Positions 12,978 through 22,478 of a stretch of DNA of 49,877 nucleotides are shown piece after piece (position 1 is the first letter of the stretch; each line of letters opens with the position of its first letter). Below the pieces are notes generated by a model, which saw only the letters and a list, made by a program, of their open reading frames with translations, did no database searches and was not told the DNA's origin. The translations under genes were made by a program, and so were the position numbers. Location: IMG/VR virus record IMGVR_UViG_3300027963_000104, positions 1 through 49,877 of that record; one strand, 5' to 3'. The DNA is from a virus.

Positions 12978-13717
12978 TATCTTACTGTTTTTTGATAGTA
13001 TTTAAAACAAGTATTACATTGATATCGCTGGTACTTAGTCCCCGATGCAGAAACTCTAACCCCAATTTTCTTACAATCATCTGAGCCACATTCTGGACAA
13101 TCACTTCTATCACTGCCAAATATTACTCCATAATGAGTTTTAGGCATAATGTGAGTTGCTATTTGCTTATATACTTTTTCTAGTAAAATTACATCCATCT
13201 TGCAATACTTTATCATTTTAGCCATGGCGACCTTATCCTTGTCTAAAAGAATGTTTTTCCATAATGAAAAATCGGTATGGATTTTCTTACCCATACCTAA
13301 AAATTGTGCTATGTAATCTAATTTATTAGAATTAAACCTAAACTTACTTCTGCTTATCTTTAATGTATCTATTGTTGTGTAGTTTGGGAACATCTGAATT
13401 TTATGGAACAGGCATCTTGTTCTTATCCATGACAAATCAAATCTATCCCCATTGTGTCCAACTAATTCATCAGCCTCTTGAGTTGTTTTGACAAATTGCT
13501 CTAACATTTTTTTGTCTGACTGTTTGGAATCCCATTGCAAAAACATTACATCTTTATCGTCTTCCCATTTATAACAAATGCAAATTATCGCACGTTCTTT
13601 TATTATATTTTCGTGACTTATGTTCTTTTTATATCCAGCCTCCCAAAACATACCTATGTTTGGACTAACCTCTATATCAAAAAACAATCGTCTTCTTTGG
13701 GTTCTGATTTTTTGCAT
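12977..13717 (-). CDS. DEDDy 3'-5' exonuclease with C-terminal zinc ribbon
   Basis: RNase H-fold exonuclease (PolB-exonuclease-like family). Exo I is FFDIE (Asp14, Glu16), Exo II is VGHNGDRFD (Asp94), and Exo III is YCKMD (Tyr171, Asp175), so all four acidic residues and the Tyr are present. A zinc ribbon follows (Cys207-x2-Cys210 and a later CNTC). The frame can extend to 13750 only through a TTG codon; the ATG at 13717 with AATTGATAAAAAAATA before it is chosen. 246 residues. It could process phage DNA or degrade host DNA. A nuclease within a lysis cassette is unusual. Confidence 0.8.
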   Translation of the reverse strand: MQKIRTQRRRLFFDIEVSPNIGMFWEAGYKKNISHENIIKERAIICICYKWEDDKDVMFLQWDSKQSDKKMLEQFVKTTQEADELVGHNGDRFDLSWIRTRCLFHKIQMFPNYTTIDTLKISRSKFRFNSNKLDYIAQFLGMGKKIHTDFSLWKNILLDKDKVAMAKMIKYCKMDVILLEKVYKQIATHIMPKTHYGVIFGSDRSDCPECGSDDCKKIGVRVSASGTKYQRYQCNTCFKYYQKTVR

Positions 13718-13758
13718 TATTTTTTTATCAATTAAGAATTCCCAAGACAAAAAAAAAT

Positions 13759-13986
13759 CTAACTTTCTTTTTTAAAAAACTTGCCTTGAGAATTAGTAAA
13801 TAAATTCTTCATGATATATGCAAGTGCTGAGGTAAGTGCCATAGTGCCAATTGCAGTCCAATCAAATACCAAAGACCCTGCTTCCACAGTTTGGTACACA
13901 ATTGTTATGACTGTAGATAAAACAGCCATTAATAAACCTTTAATGAAATCTGATGTGTTCAGTGTAAATAATGTACTTTGTCCCAT
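13759..13986 (-). CDS. Probable holin, 75 aa
   Basis: Two hydrophobic segments (GLLMAVLSTVITIVY, about 17-31, and WTAIGTMALTSALAYIM, about 43-59) with a short linker and a basic C-terminus (GKFFKKES). Size, two spans and charged tail fit small phage holins, which make the inner-membrane lesion that releases the lysozyme. It lies beside a one-span coiled-coil protein, as in many holin operons. Confidence 0.7.
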   Translation of the reverse strand: MGQSTLFTLNTSDFIKGLLMAVLSTVITIVYQTVEAGSLVFDWTAIGTMALTSALAYIMKNLFTNSQGKFFKKES

Positions 13987-13993
13987 AATTTTT

Positions 13994-14206
13994 TTATTTT
14001 GTTTCTAAATTAGTAATGCGAATTTCGTGGTTGTCAATATCAGATTTTATTACCTCGATATCTTTATTCATAGCAACGTCAGACATTAGTATTTGTTCTA
14101 TTTTCTTTTCAAACCTATCCATTTTCTTAATGAAAATATTTGATACAAAAGCAATTAAACCAAGTATGCAGGTCATTAATACATTTGTCAATTGTGCATT
14201 ATCCAT
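13994..14206 (-). CDS. One-span coiled-coil protein, XhlA-like
   Basis: An N-terminal span (VLMTCILGLIAFVSNIFI, about 9-26) is followed by a coiled coil (KKMDRFEKKIEQIL to the end). This is the layout of XhlA-type proteins, which work with holins in some phages. It starts 8 bp upstream of the holin gene. It could be an antiholin or holin partner; sequence identity to XhlA is not shown. Confidence 0.55.
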   Translation of the reverse strand: MDNAQLTNVLMTCILGLIAFVSNIFIKKMDRFEKKIEQILMSDVAMNKDIEVIKSDIDNHEIRITNLETK

Positions 14207-14265
14207 TGTCTATTTTTTTATATTTTGCGTTATAAAGATAAGTAATTATTATTTTTATTAGTGTT

Positions 14266-15636
14266 TTATGGTAATGAATTTGTAAATTTTTTATTAGATA
14301 GTATTTTGTTTATTATTACTGGTGGTGTTGGTGGTATTTCTGCGTATTCTAATATCCCAATGCTAGGAGGATTATCTACTACATTATCATTAAAATCTCT
14401 AGTTATGTCCACAAATGTTCCATTGTTATTTGCTAGGGAAGTTATGGGAATGTTATAATCCCAATACAAAGGGTTTGTATTTGTAATGTCCACCCAAGGA
14501 CTTGATATGTTGTTGTATTCAGAAGGGTTAAGAGTTATATTTAAATTGCCATTAGTTTTATACATATTATTTTGATGTACCAACTGCCCATCATTAAATC
14601 TATCAGCATTAAATATATTAGCTCCATTAGTAACCCAAAAAATATTGTTTTTAAATTCTATTATGCTGTCTGTTGGGTCATAAACTTTTATTTTTATTAT
14701 GTCAGTTTCCCCTGTTCTGCTAGTTGCAGTTTGAATAAAAATATTATTATACAAATGCGAATATTGTATATAAACCTCATAAATACCTGAATTGTTTACA
14801 TACAAAAAACTAGAGGAATTTATTATCTTATTGTATGCAATAGTATTTCTTGATATAGTTGAAACTTGATTTGCTCCAAATTCAAAACATCCATTACAAT
14901 CATAAATTGTGTTGTATATTACAATGTTATTCTGAACTAATGACCCATCCTCAGAAAAGAATTCAACTGCTCCTCCATCATAAATATAATCATAACTAAC
15001 TGCATAACAATCGTGAAAGTAGTTATTGGATACTGAATTGTTAGAAGATGAAAGTTGTACGGGAATTGCGCCAAAATCATCATCTCCACCTGGAGTATTG
15101 ACTACCATTCTTAAATTACCTACATCGCAAGAATCTATCCATTGCCCACTAGAAGACCCAGTTATATAAACTCCATAACCAACCCTATCCATAGTACATT
15201 TCCTTACTAATACGTTATTAGAATTGTTTTCAATTTGGATGGCTACCTTTATGTTTGCTATTATAGTCCTGTCTGTTGGGGAAATGGTAGTATCCGAAAT
15301 AAGTATGTTGTAAAATGTAATATTATAGCAGTTAGATACATTTATAAGAGGATAAGCATTACTTCCCGTACCCCAAAATAAAGGTTGTCTACCTGTGCCA
15401 TAACTACCAAAAAATATATCGTTTTTATTGTTCAAGGATAACGTCCCAGTAAATTTACTTCCCCTACTAAATAACACCGAATCTCCAACCGAAACATTAT
15501 TTTGCACCTTGTTAAGCGTTTGCCAAGGTGTAGATATTGTTAATCCATTATTGCCATCACTACCATTTGATGATACATAGTATGTGTTAGCAAATACAAA
15601 TGATGGGAATAAGAATATTGCAATTAATATTTTCAT
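14266..15636 (-). CDS. Secreted beta-helix protein (tailspike or depolymerase-like)
   Basis: 456 residues. Signal peptide MKILIAIFLFPSFVFA, then TYYVSSNGSDGNNGLTISTPWQTL, the entry motif of many right-handed parallel beta-helix proteins. Short repeats rich in Asn, Ile and Val (for example NISNCYNITFYNILI-type rungs) run through residues 80-400. This fold is used by pectate lyases and phage tailspikes. The signal peptide is unusual for a virion protein, so it may be exported and act as a depolymerase or adhesin from outside. No catalytic residues can be named. Confidence 0.65.
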   Translation of the reverse strand: MKILIAIFLFPSFVFANTYYVSSNGSDGNNGLTISTPWQTLNKVQNNVSVGDSVLFSRGSKFTGTLSLNNKNDIFFGSYGTGRQPLFWGTGSNAYPLINVSNCYNITFYNILISDTTISPTDRTIIANIKVAIQIENNSNNVLVRKCTMDRVGYGVYITGSSSGQWIDSCDVGNLRMVVNTPGGDDDFGAIPVQLSSSNNSVSNNYFHDCYAVSYDYIYDGGAVEFFSEDGSLVQNNIVIYNTIYDCNGCFEFGANQVSTISRNTIAYNKIINSSSFLYVNNSGIYEVYIQYSHLYNNIFIQTATSRTGETDIIKIKVYDPTDSIIEFKNNIFWVTNGANIFNADRFNDGQLVHQNNMYKTNGNLNITLNPSEYNNISSPWVDITNTNPLYWDYNIPITSLANNNGTFVDITRDFNDNVVDNPPSIGILEYAEIPPTPPVIINKILSNKKFTNSLP

Positions 15637-15650
15637 TATTGTTGCCGTTG

Positions 15651-15860
15651 TTATTGCCTATTGGTTATAATTGTATTTAATTCCTCAATTTCATAAGTTA
15701 CATATTGTATAAAATCAGGCAAATCTTGTTCCGAAATTTCAAAAGCATTAGGAAACGCATTAAATATTGGATGCTCTTCCATTATACCATCATAATTAGA
15801 TAAATCAACTATTGTATAAGTATTAGTATTTACGCTATTTATTTGTCGAATATGTTTCAT
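15651..15860 (-). CDS. Hypothetical protein, 69 aa
   Basis: Lies between the beta-helix and fibre genes with 2-14 bp gaps. Acidic soluble protein (MKHIRQINSVNTNTYTI then DLSNYDGIMEEHP). It could be a chaperone or small component for the adjacent adhesins, judged by position only. Confidence 0.5.
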   Translation of the reverse strand: MKHIRQINSVNTNTYTIVDLSNYDGIMEEHPIFNAFPNAFEISEQDLPDFIQYVTYEIEELNTIITNRQ

Positions 15861-15862
15861 AA

Positions 15863-18337
15863 TTAATCAGTAAAATATGTACAAGTAATAAAACAATTTA
15901 TTGCTGCATTTGATGCGTTATTAACTAAAAATTCAAAACCATTATTTGACGAGTTACTTCGTAACATACCACGCATTGTATTACTTGTTAAAGTAGTTTG
16001 ATTTGCTACATTTATTTGAGTAATGGCAGGATATAATAGATTTGATGCAGCAGTTAATCCTGCTGGCTTTGTTGGTGTAGGTGCATCTGATGGCAACCCA
16101 ACTACTACTTGTGTATTAGCTGAACCAGCATTTGCATAAATTAATGAAATATTAATTGTAACCATCTTGCCTATTCGTGTCCATCTATAACTAAAATTCC
16201 CCGATGTTGGCGCAGTCCCATTCCAAGCAATAGAACCTGTATATGTACCTGATGTATCTTTAAAAGGCAATGCTTGAGCATTTGCCGTTGCAGTTGTATT
16301 GTTTGCTAAGAATGTATAAGATGGAATAGATTTGCGCTGAAATACTGATGTATCTGATGCTCCTATTTTATTATTAAAAGTAGTCCAATTAGCAGATGAT
16401 AAAGCACCTCTATTTGTAGCAGATGCAGTAGGTAAGTTAAATGTATGGGAAGTGCCAGTAGATACTATCCTAAAATCTGTACTATCTGTTCCTGTAACCA
16501 TTGTTTGAGCTGCTCCTGTTAGGGAATTAATGGCAGTAATTCCCGTACCAGCTAATATACCAGCTTGTTGAGTAACAGTTAAAATTGCTGAAGGTATTGC
16601 AGGATGTGGTGATGTGGCAACAGCAGCTACTATCTCAACATTAACATTACTTGTTGCCCACATTAATTGGATATAATCTCCTGCTGCTAAATCAAGCACA
16701 TAATTCCAAGCTGCAACAACTGGAGAAGCATTAGCACTTCCTGTAAGTACTACTTTTCCAGTAGTTGATGGAATGTCAACTCCATTTTTTCTAATCCAAA
16801 TATCTGCAATCATATTTCCACTACCACCCGTTTTTTCAAGTTGCAATGAAAATTGTATATTGTAAATGCCTGTATTTGCTAATGTAATTCTTGTCGGATT
16901 GCTACTACCGTCATTAACTACACTAACACCATTTGTTAAATCTGTTGTATTTAATTTTACAGCATAGGCAGTATTAATAGATGCAGCAGTTTGTGATGTA
17001 TTATCTTGAAATGCTCCATAATACCCACTTGCTGGAGGATTAGTTCCCACACTATCTTTTATAGCAAATCTTGTCCCACTTACAAAATAAATAATTGAAT
17101 CTTTGCCTGTTGTTCTTGTAATTCTATTAACAAACTTATTTGTAGTATCTACTATTCTTAAATATTTATTACTAAGTGTTGCTGTATCTACAGTTACTGT
17201 TCCTGTGTTTATTATTGGGTTAGGGGAATTAGTAATACCATATCCTTGAGATATACTTGTTACCGTACCACTCCCACTTGTTATTGTAATATTACCTGTA
17301 TTATCTGCAAAATTACCATTAACTGAAATAGGTAAAATTTGTGCTGTACTTACAGTATAGTTAGGCATTTGATATTGCTTATTTGCCGTTAAATTATTTC
17401 CTACTATATTAAACTGAAAACCACTAACTTTATTTTTTAAAGCAATTCCACCTTCTCCTATTGTTGCTCTTATAACACTATCTCCATCAGTAAAATTCCA
17501 ACTATAATCATTGTAATCTAATCTACCATAATCATCATTAGCAGAACCAAAAAAATAATAACTATTTGCCTTAATGTCATTTGTAGTAACATTTCCACTA
17601 TCTGTTACTTTTTGTAAATTAGGTATACTCCCACCTCTCCATACATTAGCTGTATCTGCATTGAAGTATATAATGTTAGAATCGTTTCTTGTAATAGACA
17701 TTATTGGACTTTGAGTATACACTGTATCTGAGTTTATGTATTGAAAAACCCTTGTTCCGTTTTTATATGCGTATACTGAATCATTGCTTCTTTTTAAAGA
17801 ATCTATTTTAAGGTTTATTCTATTGCTGAGGGAAGTCGTGTCTATTGTTGTACCTGCATCTCCATAATATAAATACTTGTCGGTTGTATCTATCATAAGA
17901 TACTTATTTCTAGCTGCTGCACTTCTAGCTATACCTGTTCCTTTTATTTTTGCTCTTGCTATACCATTTGTTATAATATCAAATTCAGATAATGTTGTTG
18001 TTCCTATGTTGGGGGAAGATGGGGATGCATTACCTCCAATATCCCATGATTTAGTTGTTATAGCTCCAGAAGAAACTACAACCCATCTTTTAGGGCTACA
18101 AGCTCTAAAATAGTAAGAATTAATATCCCTAGAGAATATCAATGCTCCACAGCTATCTAGTCCTATTTGAAGATTAGCTTGAACAGTATCAGAAAATACT
18201 GGAGGTCTAAAATTGTATTGAGCAAATAATCTTGCATCTTGTACAGTTACAGCAGTTGTGCCTCTTTGTGTTATTGCTTGGGAACTTCCCACACAATAAG
18301 AAAAAACAAATAAAACTAATAGTGTTATTCTATTCAT
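15863..18337 (-). CDS. Tail fibre-like protein with signal peptide and C1q-like domain
   Basis: 824 residues. It begins with a signal-like peptide MNRITLLVLFVFSYCVGSS followed by Gln (Q-rule). The body has fibre-type repeats (ANRGALSSANWTTFNNK-like segment near 670-690). A C1q/TNF-like beta-sandwich spans about 430-590: YYGAFQDNTSQTAASINTAY, GIYNIQFSLQLEKTGGSG, then WNYVLDLAAGDYIQLMW. A further C-terminal domain follows (ITCTYFTD end). Such domains bind host surfaces in phage fibres. The signal peptide on a fibre protein is odd and is shared with the neighbouring beta-helix gene. Confidence 0.65.
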   Translation of the reverse strand: MNRITLLVLFVFSYCVGSSQAITQRGTTAVTVQDARLFAQYNFRPPVFSDTVQANLQIGLDSCGALIFSRDINSYYFRACSPKRWVVVSSGAITTKSWDIGGNASPSSPNIGTTTLSEFDIITNGIARAKIKGTGIARSAAARNKYLMIDTTDKYLYYGDAGTTIDTTSLSNRINLKIDSLKRSNDSVYAYKNGTRVFQYINSDTVYTQSPIMSITRNDSNIIYFNADTANVWRGGSIPNLQKVTDSGNVTTNDIKANSYYFFGSANDDYGRLDYNDYSWNFTDGDSVIRATIGEGGIALKNKVSGFQFNIVGNNLTANKQYQMPNYTVSTAQILPISVNGNFADNTGNITITSGSGTVTSISQGYGITNSPNPIINTGTVTVDTATLSNKYLRIVDTTNKFVNRITRTTGKDSIIYFVSGTRFAIKDSVGTNPPASGYYGAFQDNTSQTAASINTAYAVKLNTTDLTNGVSVVNDGSSNPTRITLANTGIYNIQFSLQLEKTGGSGNMIADIWIRKNGVDIPSTTGKVVLTGSANASPVVAAWNYVLDLAAGDYIQLMWATSNVNVEIVAAVATSPHPAIPSAILTVTQQAGILAGTGITAINSLTGAAQTMVTGTDSTDFRIVSTGTSHTFNLPTASATNRGALSSANWTTFNNKIGASDTSVFQRKSIPSYTFLANNTTATANAQALPFKDTSGTYTGSIAWNGTAPTSGNFSYRWTRIGKMVTINISLIYANAGSANTQVVVGLPSDAPTPTKPAGLTAASNLLYPAITQINVANQTTLTSNTMRGMLRSNSSNNGFEFLVNNASNAAINCFITCTYFTD

Positions 18338-18340
18338 AAA

Positions 18341-18760
18341 TTATAAACTTATATCAATATAAAATTCGTAATCATTAACAGTAGCATCAAACCCATCCAA
18401 TAATATATTTATACCATTAGGTGTTCTAACCCACTCCGTACCTTGCGTTAAATACCTAGCTATGAAATTAGCAAACACTTGTAATTTATAAGAACTATAA
18501 ATCACTTGATTTATGCTATTAGCTCCATTCCATTGAGTAGCAGTAGCAAAGTCTGCTTGTGTTATTCTTAGAGGAGATACTATAGAAGTTAATCCTGATG
18601 TAGGGGAAGTTCCCCCATTAGAGAAATTATTTATAATATACGAAGCCTCTAAACTATATGGAGCACACAAAGCATACAAATACCTTGATGTACTTGTTAT
18701 ACTTGGGTCTTCTACTTGACCCGTCACTCCCCCAGCAAATTGTGTTACTTGTACTTGCAT
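18341..18760 (-). CDS. Virion-associated hypothetical protein, 139 aa
   Basis: Starts MQVQVTQFAGGVTG; a serine/threonine-rich soluble protein with no signal peptide. Four bases separate it from the 464-residue fibre-like gene and 3 bp from the 824-residue fibre gene, so it is probably a tail or fibre connector. No homologue recognised. Confidence 0.5.
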   Translation of the reverse strand: MQVQVTQFAGGVTGQVEDPSITSTSRYLYALCAPYSLEASYIINNFSNGGTSPTSGLTSIVSPLRITQADFATATQWNGANSINQVIYSSYKLQVFANFIARYLTQGTEWVRTPNGINILLDGFDATVNDYEFYIDISL

Positions 18761-18764
18761 TATT

Positions 18765-20159
18765 TTATAATGTTATTGTATCGTAAGTAATATAAACATC
18801 TAATGTACCATCTCCCGTAAAAACTTGATTAAGAGAATATAAATTTAATGGTTGATTTTCATAAAGAGAACTTGCAACAACAGTCCCAGAATACATTGAT
18901 GGTATCCCCATTTGTGTTTGAAGACCATTTATTAAATTTGCAAGATTATTAGCCACAGGAATTATACCTGTTTTACAATTTATAGCAGTAGAACCAAAAG
19001 GTTCAGTGTTGAAATTATATATATATCTAATTTTATAGATATTTAACATTTGTCCTGCTCCAGGAGCTGCAATTAATTCAAATGGAGTTAACCCATATGT
19101 CGCAAGTATGTCTGCACTTGTTAAAGTTACTTTTACAGTTTCAACACCTCCTCCCCCACCTGCATTTTGCCAAGTTGGAGATTGTGAACTCCCTCTACTT
19201 GTTAAAACTTGACCAGCAGTTCCAGCACTTCCATTTGCTCTTAAAAGATAATTCACATCTAATGTACCATTAAATACAGATGTACCTGCTATTGGTGTTG
19301 TTATTCCAGCAGTAAACTCTGTGTTTTGATTAAATGTAATATCGCCTGTGAATACTGTGTTATCTGCTGGGGAAATGCCAGGAGTTGGAGTTTCCCATGT
19401 AGGAGTAGCTGCACCTCCCTGACTTGTTAATACTTTACCTGAAGTACCTGCATCACCATCTAAAAATATAGGCACATCTAAACCTATGTTTAAACTATTG
19501 TTTACATATAATTCAGCCTCCGTATTTACCTCTCCTTGAAATTGATTACTACCTGTAAAATTATTATTCCCCGTTATTGTATTATTCCCATTTTTCCCTA
19601 CTGCGTTTGCATTAACATACAATCTTACTGCATTTTGTGATGGATATAATGTATCGGAAGTTCCCAAAGCTCCACTAGTAGATTTATTTGCAACATTTTC
19701 TGGCACAAATCCAAGACCTACGTTCAATATAGCCCAATTTGTAGATGTTTGACCTGGAGTATCTACTAATGCTCTAATGCTATATCCTACTAAAACACTA
19801 GTCCCACCTAATGTCCCAGCTACGTTTATGTACCATAAATCACCTTGCATTACTGCTCCTCCTGTACCACTACCCCCAGTGCTTGGGAATAAATTACTAC
19901 TAGCATTATAATTACCTTGGTCACGTAATAATCCTGCTACTAATAAATCGGCATATGCTTTTACTGCATTTTGTGTGGGAATTACTGCGTCACTAGTTCC
20001 CAAAGAAGTATTAGGGTCAATTACATCTATATTTATTTTGCTATTAATGCTATCAATAAACATTGTTCCAACTCTGTTTGCTGTGTTAGCACCTAAAGCC
20101 GTTTCGGCTTGTATAACTGTTGCTTCTGTTATTAATTGGTCATCCGTTAATTGTGACAT
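18765..20159 (-). CDS. Tail fibre-like protein with duplicated segments, 464 aa
   Basis: Contains two copies of a GTSDxxxPxQNAVxxY segment (SDAVIPTQNAVKAYAD and SDTLYPSQNAVRLYVN) and two copies of a GxAGxVLTSxG-xxPTW segment (GKVLTSQGGAATPTW and GQVLTSRGSSQSPTW). These are typical of trimeric phage fibres. The N-terminal 30 residues are helical and may form the attachment end. No catalytic domain. A receptor-binding role is likely but inferred. Confidence 0.6.
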   Translation of the reverse strand: MSQLTDDQLITEATVIQAETALGANTANRVGTMFIDSINSKINIDVIDPNTSLGTSDAVIPTQNAVKAYADLLVAGLLRDQGNYNASSNLFPSTGGSGTGGAVMQGDLWYINVAGTLGGTSVLVGYSIRALVDTPGQTSTNWAILNVGLGFVPENVANKSTSGALGTSDTLYPSQNAVRLYVNANAVGKNGNNTITGNNNFTGSNQFQGEVNTEAELYVNNSLNIGLDVPIFLDGDAGTSGKVLTSQGGAATPTWETPTPGISPADNTVFTGDITFNQNTEFTAGITTPIAGTSVFNGTLDVNYLLRANGSAGTAGQVLTSRGSSQSPTWQNAGGGGGVETVKVTLTSADILATYGLTPFELIAAPGAGQMLNIYKIRYIYNFNTEPFGSTAINCKTGIIPVANNLANLINGLQTQMGIPSMYSGTVVASSLYENQPLNLYSLNQVFTGDGTLDVYITYDTITL

Positions 20160-20165
20160 ATATTA

Positions 20166-20675
20166 TTAGTTAAAAGTGTAATCAAATGTTTCATCAAATA
20201 TACCAAGATATTCAGCAATATTTACAAATAAATGCAATCCCCCGTTTATACTACTTCCCAAACCAGGTCTTGCTGTAATCGAAACTACTGCTCCTGTAGA
20301 AGAAGCTACATACCCATATGTATTTGTATTTAATGCTGTAGTTAATAAAGCAGCTACTGCTGTTGGGGAAGAGTCACCAGGATGTATTTGATACTGCCCT
20401 AAGAATATATAACCTAGCACAGGGTCATCTACAAACACTTGTAATGTTTGCCCTATGTTTCCTGTGTTAATTATTTCTATTGAGCCTATTGCGTTTACTT
20501 CTGTGATGTTTTGGGAATAAGTGTGAGCCCATTCTACACTCTTGCGTATGTTATACAATTTGTTAGGAAGTTCATTGTCAACTCCCCCACCAAATAAACC
20601 CTTCTGTGCGATATCATTCGCACTCAAGTATTGGCTTATCTTAGCTATTTCTATTATTTCCTCTATTGTATACAT
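20166..20675 (-). CDS. Virion structural protein, Ig/TA-domain type, 169 aa
   Basis: A helical N-terminus (EEIIEIAKISQYLSA) leads to a beta-domain with GDSSPTAVAALLTTALNT and YVASSTGAVVSITARPGLGS. The pattern TAxxLAxxIN...VTITA is common in phage tail and neck proteins, and a similar segment is present in the 1,533-residue protein. It may be a neck or tail component. Its start overlaps the previous gene's end by one base. Confidence 0.5.
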   Translation of the reverse strand: MYTIEEIIEIAKISQYLSANDIAQKGLFGGGVDNELPNKLYNIRKSVEWAHTYSQNITEVNAIGSIEIINTGNIGQTLQVFVDDPVLGYIFLGQYQIHPGDSSPTAVAALLTTALNTNTYGYVASSTGAVVSITARPGLGSSINGGLHLFVNIAEYLGIFDETFDYTFN

Positions 20676-21202
20676 TAACTATTGGCATTAAAATAGTACT
20701 GTGAATTTAATCTTAAATTAGTAGCCCTGTCGTAACATTGTTGTGCTGCAAATAAATCTGTTGCAAAGAATATGGCTTGGTTACCACTGTCTATGTTTAC
20801 TCTTAAATCACTTTTGTTTGGGAAGAAATTGTTGTCGTTTATGACCAATGGATTCCCCGACAAAACCTGCGTAAGTTGGTAATCAAATGTTTCGTTGTAT
20901 AAAGTAAATCCTAAATTATATACTTTATCAGTAACAACATTATCCCCTTCCATCCATTGAACCGTAATCTCCAATGCATAGTCTTTAGGCAACACATCCA
21001 ATGTTATTGATGAATTATTAATTCCCCAAACCTCATAATTAGTAGTTGTTCCCTTCTGTACTAAATAAGTATTAGCCGAAGTTTTCATGTAAATCCTTCG
21101 GCTAGTAATAGTATTGTCTGTACCTGTAGATGTATCTACAAAGTTTATTGAATCAGGAACTCCGTATGTTTGGGAAGTTGTAAAATTAGCTGTTAAACTC
21201 AT
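20675..21202 (-). CDS. Virion structural protein, 175 aa
   Basis: Beta-rich protein starting MSLTANFTTSQTYGVPDSIN, with an Ig-like first half (FVDTSTGTDNTITSRRIYMK) of the type that adorns phage structural proteins. No signal or membrane segment. Tightly coupled to the 169-residue gene. Its exact place in the virion is unknown. Confidence 0.5.
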   Translation of the reverse strand: MSLTANFTTSQTYGVPDSINFVDTSTGTDNTITSRRIYMKTSANTYLVQKGTTTNYEVWGINNSSITLDVLPKDYALEITVQWMEGDNVVTDKVYNLGFTLYNETFDYQLTQVLSGNPLVINDNNFFPNKSDLRVNIDSGNQAIFFATDLFAAQQCYDRATNLRLNSQYYFNANS

Positions 21203-21212
21203 TTCTTATATT

Positions 21213-21470
21213 TTATGCAAGATAAGCAATTAATGCTGGATATGCTAATGCTAAGGTAGTATAACTTGACCCATTTATACTAATCCCATTAGCACAAATA
21301 ATGTCAAAACTTTCCCCACCTATTGTAAATATTATTGCATCTGAATCCGTTGTTAAATAACTTTGTTTAGATGCAAATTTATATCCACTATTTAAAGAAT
21401 AACATCTCTCCAAGTCTGTACTTGTCTTTATTTTTATAAGATTTGTGGTCTTAGTAATTGTTGTAGCCAT
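21213..21470 (-). CDS. Small virion-region protein, 85 aa
   Basis: First gene downstream of the 21523-21552 promoter. A short beta-type protein (TTTITKTTNLIKIKTSTD-like start, GGESFDIICANGISING centre). Possibly a head or tail accessory protein; no family recognised. Confidence 0.55.
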   Translation of the reverse strand: MATTITKTTNLIKIKTSTDLERCYSLNSGYKFASKQSYLTTDSDAIIFTIGGESFDIICANGISINGSSYTTLALAYPALIAYLA

Positions 21471-21522
21471 TTTATTTTATTTAAATTTTAAAAATTCCCA
21501 AACATAAAAAAGGGCAGTAGTA

Positions 21523-21552
21523 CAAATGTACCCAACTTAGCCGATATACCAA
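21523..21552 (-). promoter_or_regulatory. Bacteroidota-type promoter inside the structural operon
   Basis: On the - strand: TTG (21552-21550), 19 nt, TACATTTG (21530-21523). This is an exact match to TTG-N19-TAnnTTTG and lies in one of the few gaps of this arm (96 bp). Transcription would begin near 21516 and feed the connector, fibre and lysis genes. Confidence 0.6.
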
Positions 21553-21566
21553 TTCAAAATCAAAAA

Positions 21567-22478
21567 TTATTCAGATGCTTTTTTAGTGCCTCTTACTAAT
21601 GCTTTAATTTTTTTATAGAAATCATCTCCTTTGTTACCACTTGTTTGCATCCATTCAGACATCTTTTCAATATTTGATTTTTGTCCTGTTGGGGAAAGCA
21701 CAGCTATCGTTTGTTGATTTCCAGCCCAAACAAATTTGTATTCAGAATTATCAAAAGAGATTAGACCTTTATTAATTGCTTGTTTTATCATTGACTGATA
21801 TTCAATAGTTTTGCCTTGAACAAAATCATTAAAATACATAGGGTTAGTGTCTGCTAATTCTTCTGTCATATTTCTTAAAACCTCAATATCTAAAGCACTA
21901 TCCCATTGCATTGCATCTGCAAAATCTATTAATTCACTATCAGACATTCCCTGAGCAACATTTAATGCTTTTAATCTTTCACTTCTTTCCGTTCTAGCTT
22001 CTTTTGCAGCAGCATTTTCATCTATTCTTGAAAAAACATGATGTAATGTTTTACTTGCAAATTTGCCATCTTTATTTTTAGGATGCATTTCTAAATACAT
22101 TGCCATATAAAAATCATCCCTATTGTCTTCAAGATTTAATGTCAAAACTGCTTTATCAGAACCTCCAATTTTTACTTTTTTAAATCTTTCAGGAACTCCT
22201 GTATCATTTAAAAAAACATCATCAACGAGTCCTATATTTTTTGTTTTGCTTTTGTCTACTCTATCTTCATAAATATCTTGAAGAGTAAACTTTGTTGGGT
22301 CTAATGTATACATATTAGGATATACAAAAGCTCCATTGTATTTTTCTGGGTCAGGATTAGGTTTAGCTATATCAAACTTATACCTTACTCTTCTACCAAA
22401 TGATTCTACTTTTTGTTCTAACTCTAATCTCAACTTAGGAGATAGGTCGTTAAAATGTGCGAAATTTTCTAATGACAT
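21567..22478 (-). CDS. Virion-region protein of unknown function, 303 aa
   Basis: Charged soluble protein. It has a C-terminal helical region (YQSMIKQAINKGLISFDN) followed by VWAGNQQTIAVLSPTG and a basic end. There is no clear domain. A position between the capsid genes and the connector genes suggests a head-completion or neck function. It ends before the 21523 promoter and is preceded by the 22517-22542 hairpin. Confidence 0.5.
   Translation of the reverse strand: MSLENFAHFNDLSPKLRLELEQKVESFGRRVRYKFDIAKPNPDPEKYNGAFVYPNMYTLDPTKFTLQDIYEDRVDKSKTKNIGLVDDVFLNDTGVPERFKKVKIGGSDKAVLTLNLEDNRDDFYMAMYLEMHPKNKDGKFASKTLHHVFSRIDENAAAKEARTERSERLKALNVAQGMSDSELIDFADAMQWDSALDIEVLRNMTEELADTNPMYFNDFVQGKTIEYQSMIKQAINKGLISFDNSEYKFVWAGNQQTIAVLSPTGQKSNIEKMSEWMQTSGNKGDDFYKKIKALVRGTKKASE

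Noticed and set aside
13718-13750. Upstream extension of the exonuclease
   Set aside because: It requires a TTG start and adds 11 residues before a well-placed ATG with an A-rich leader.
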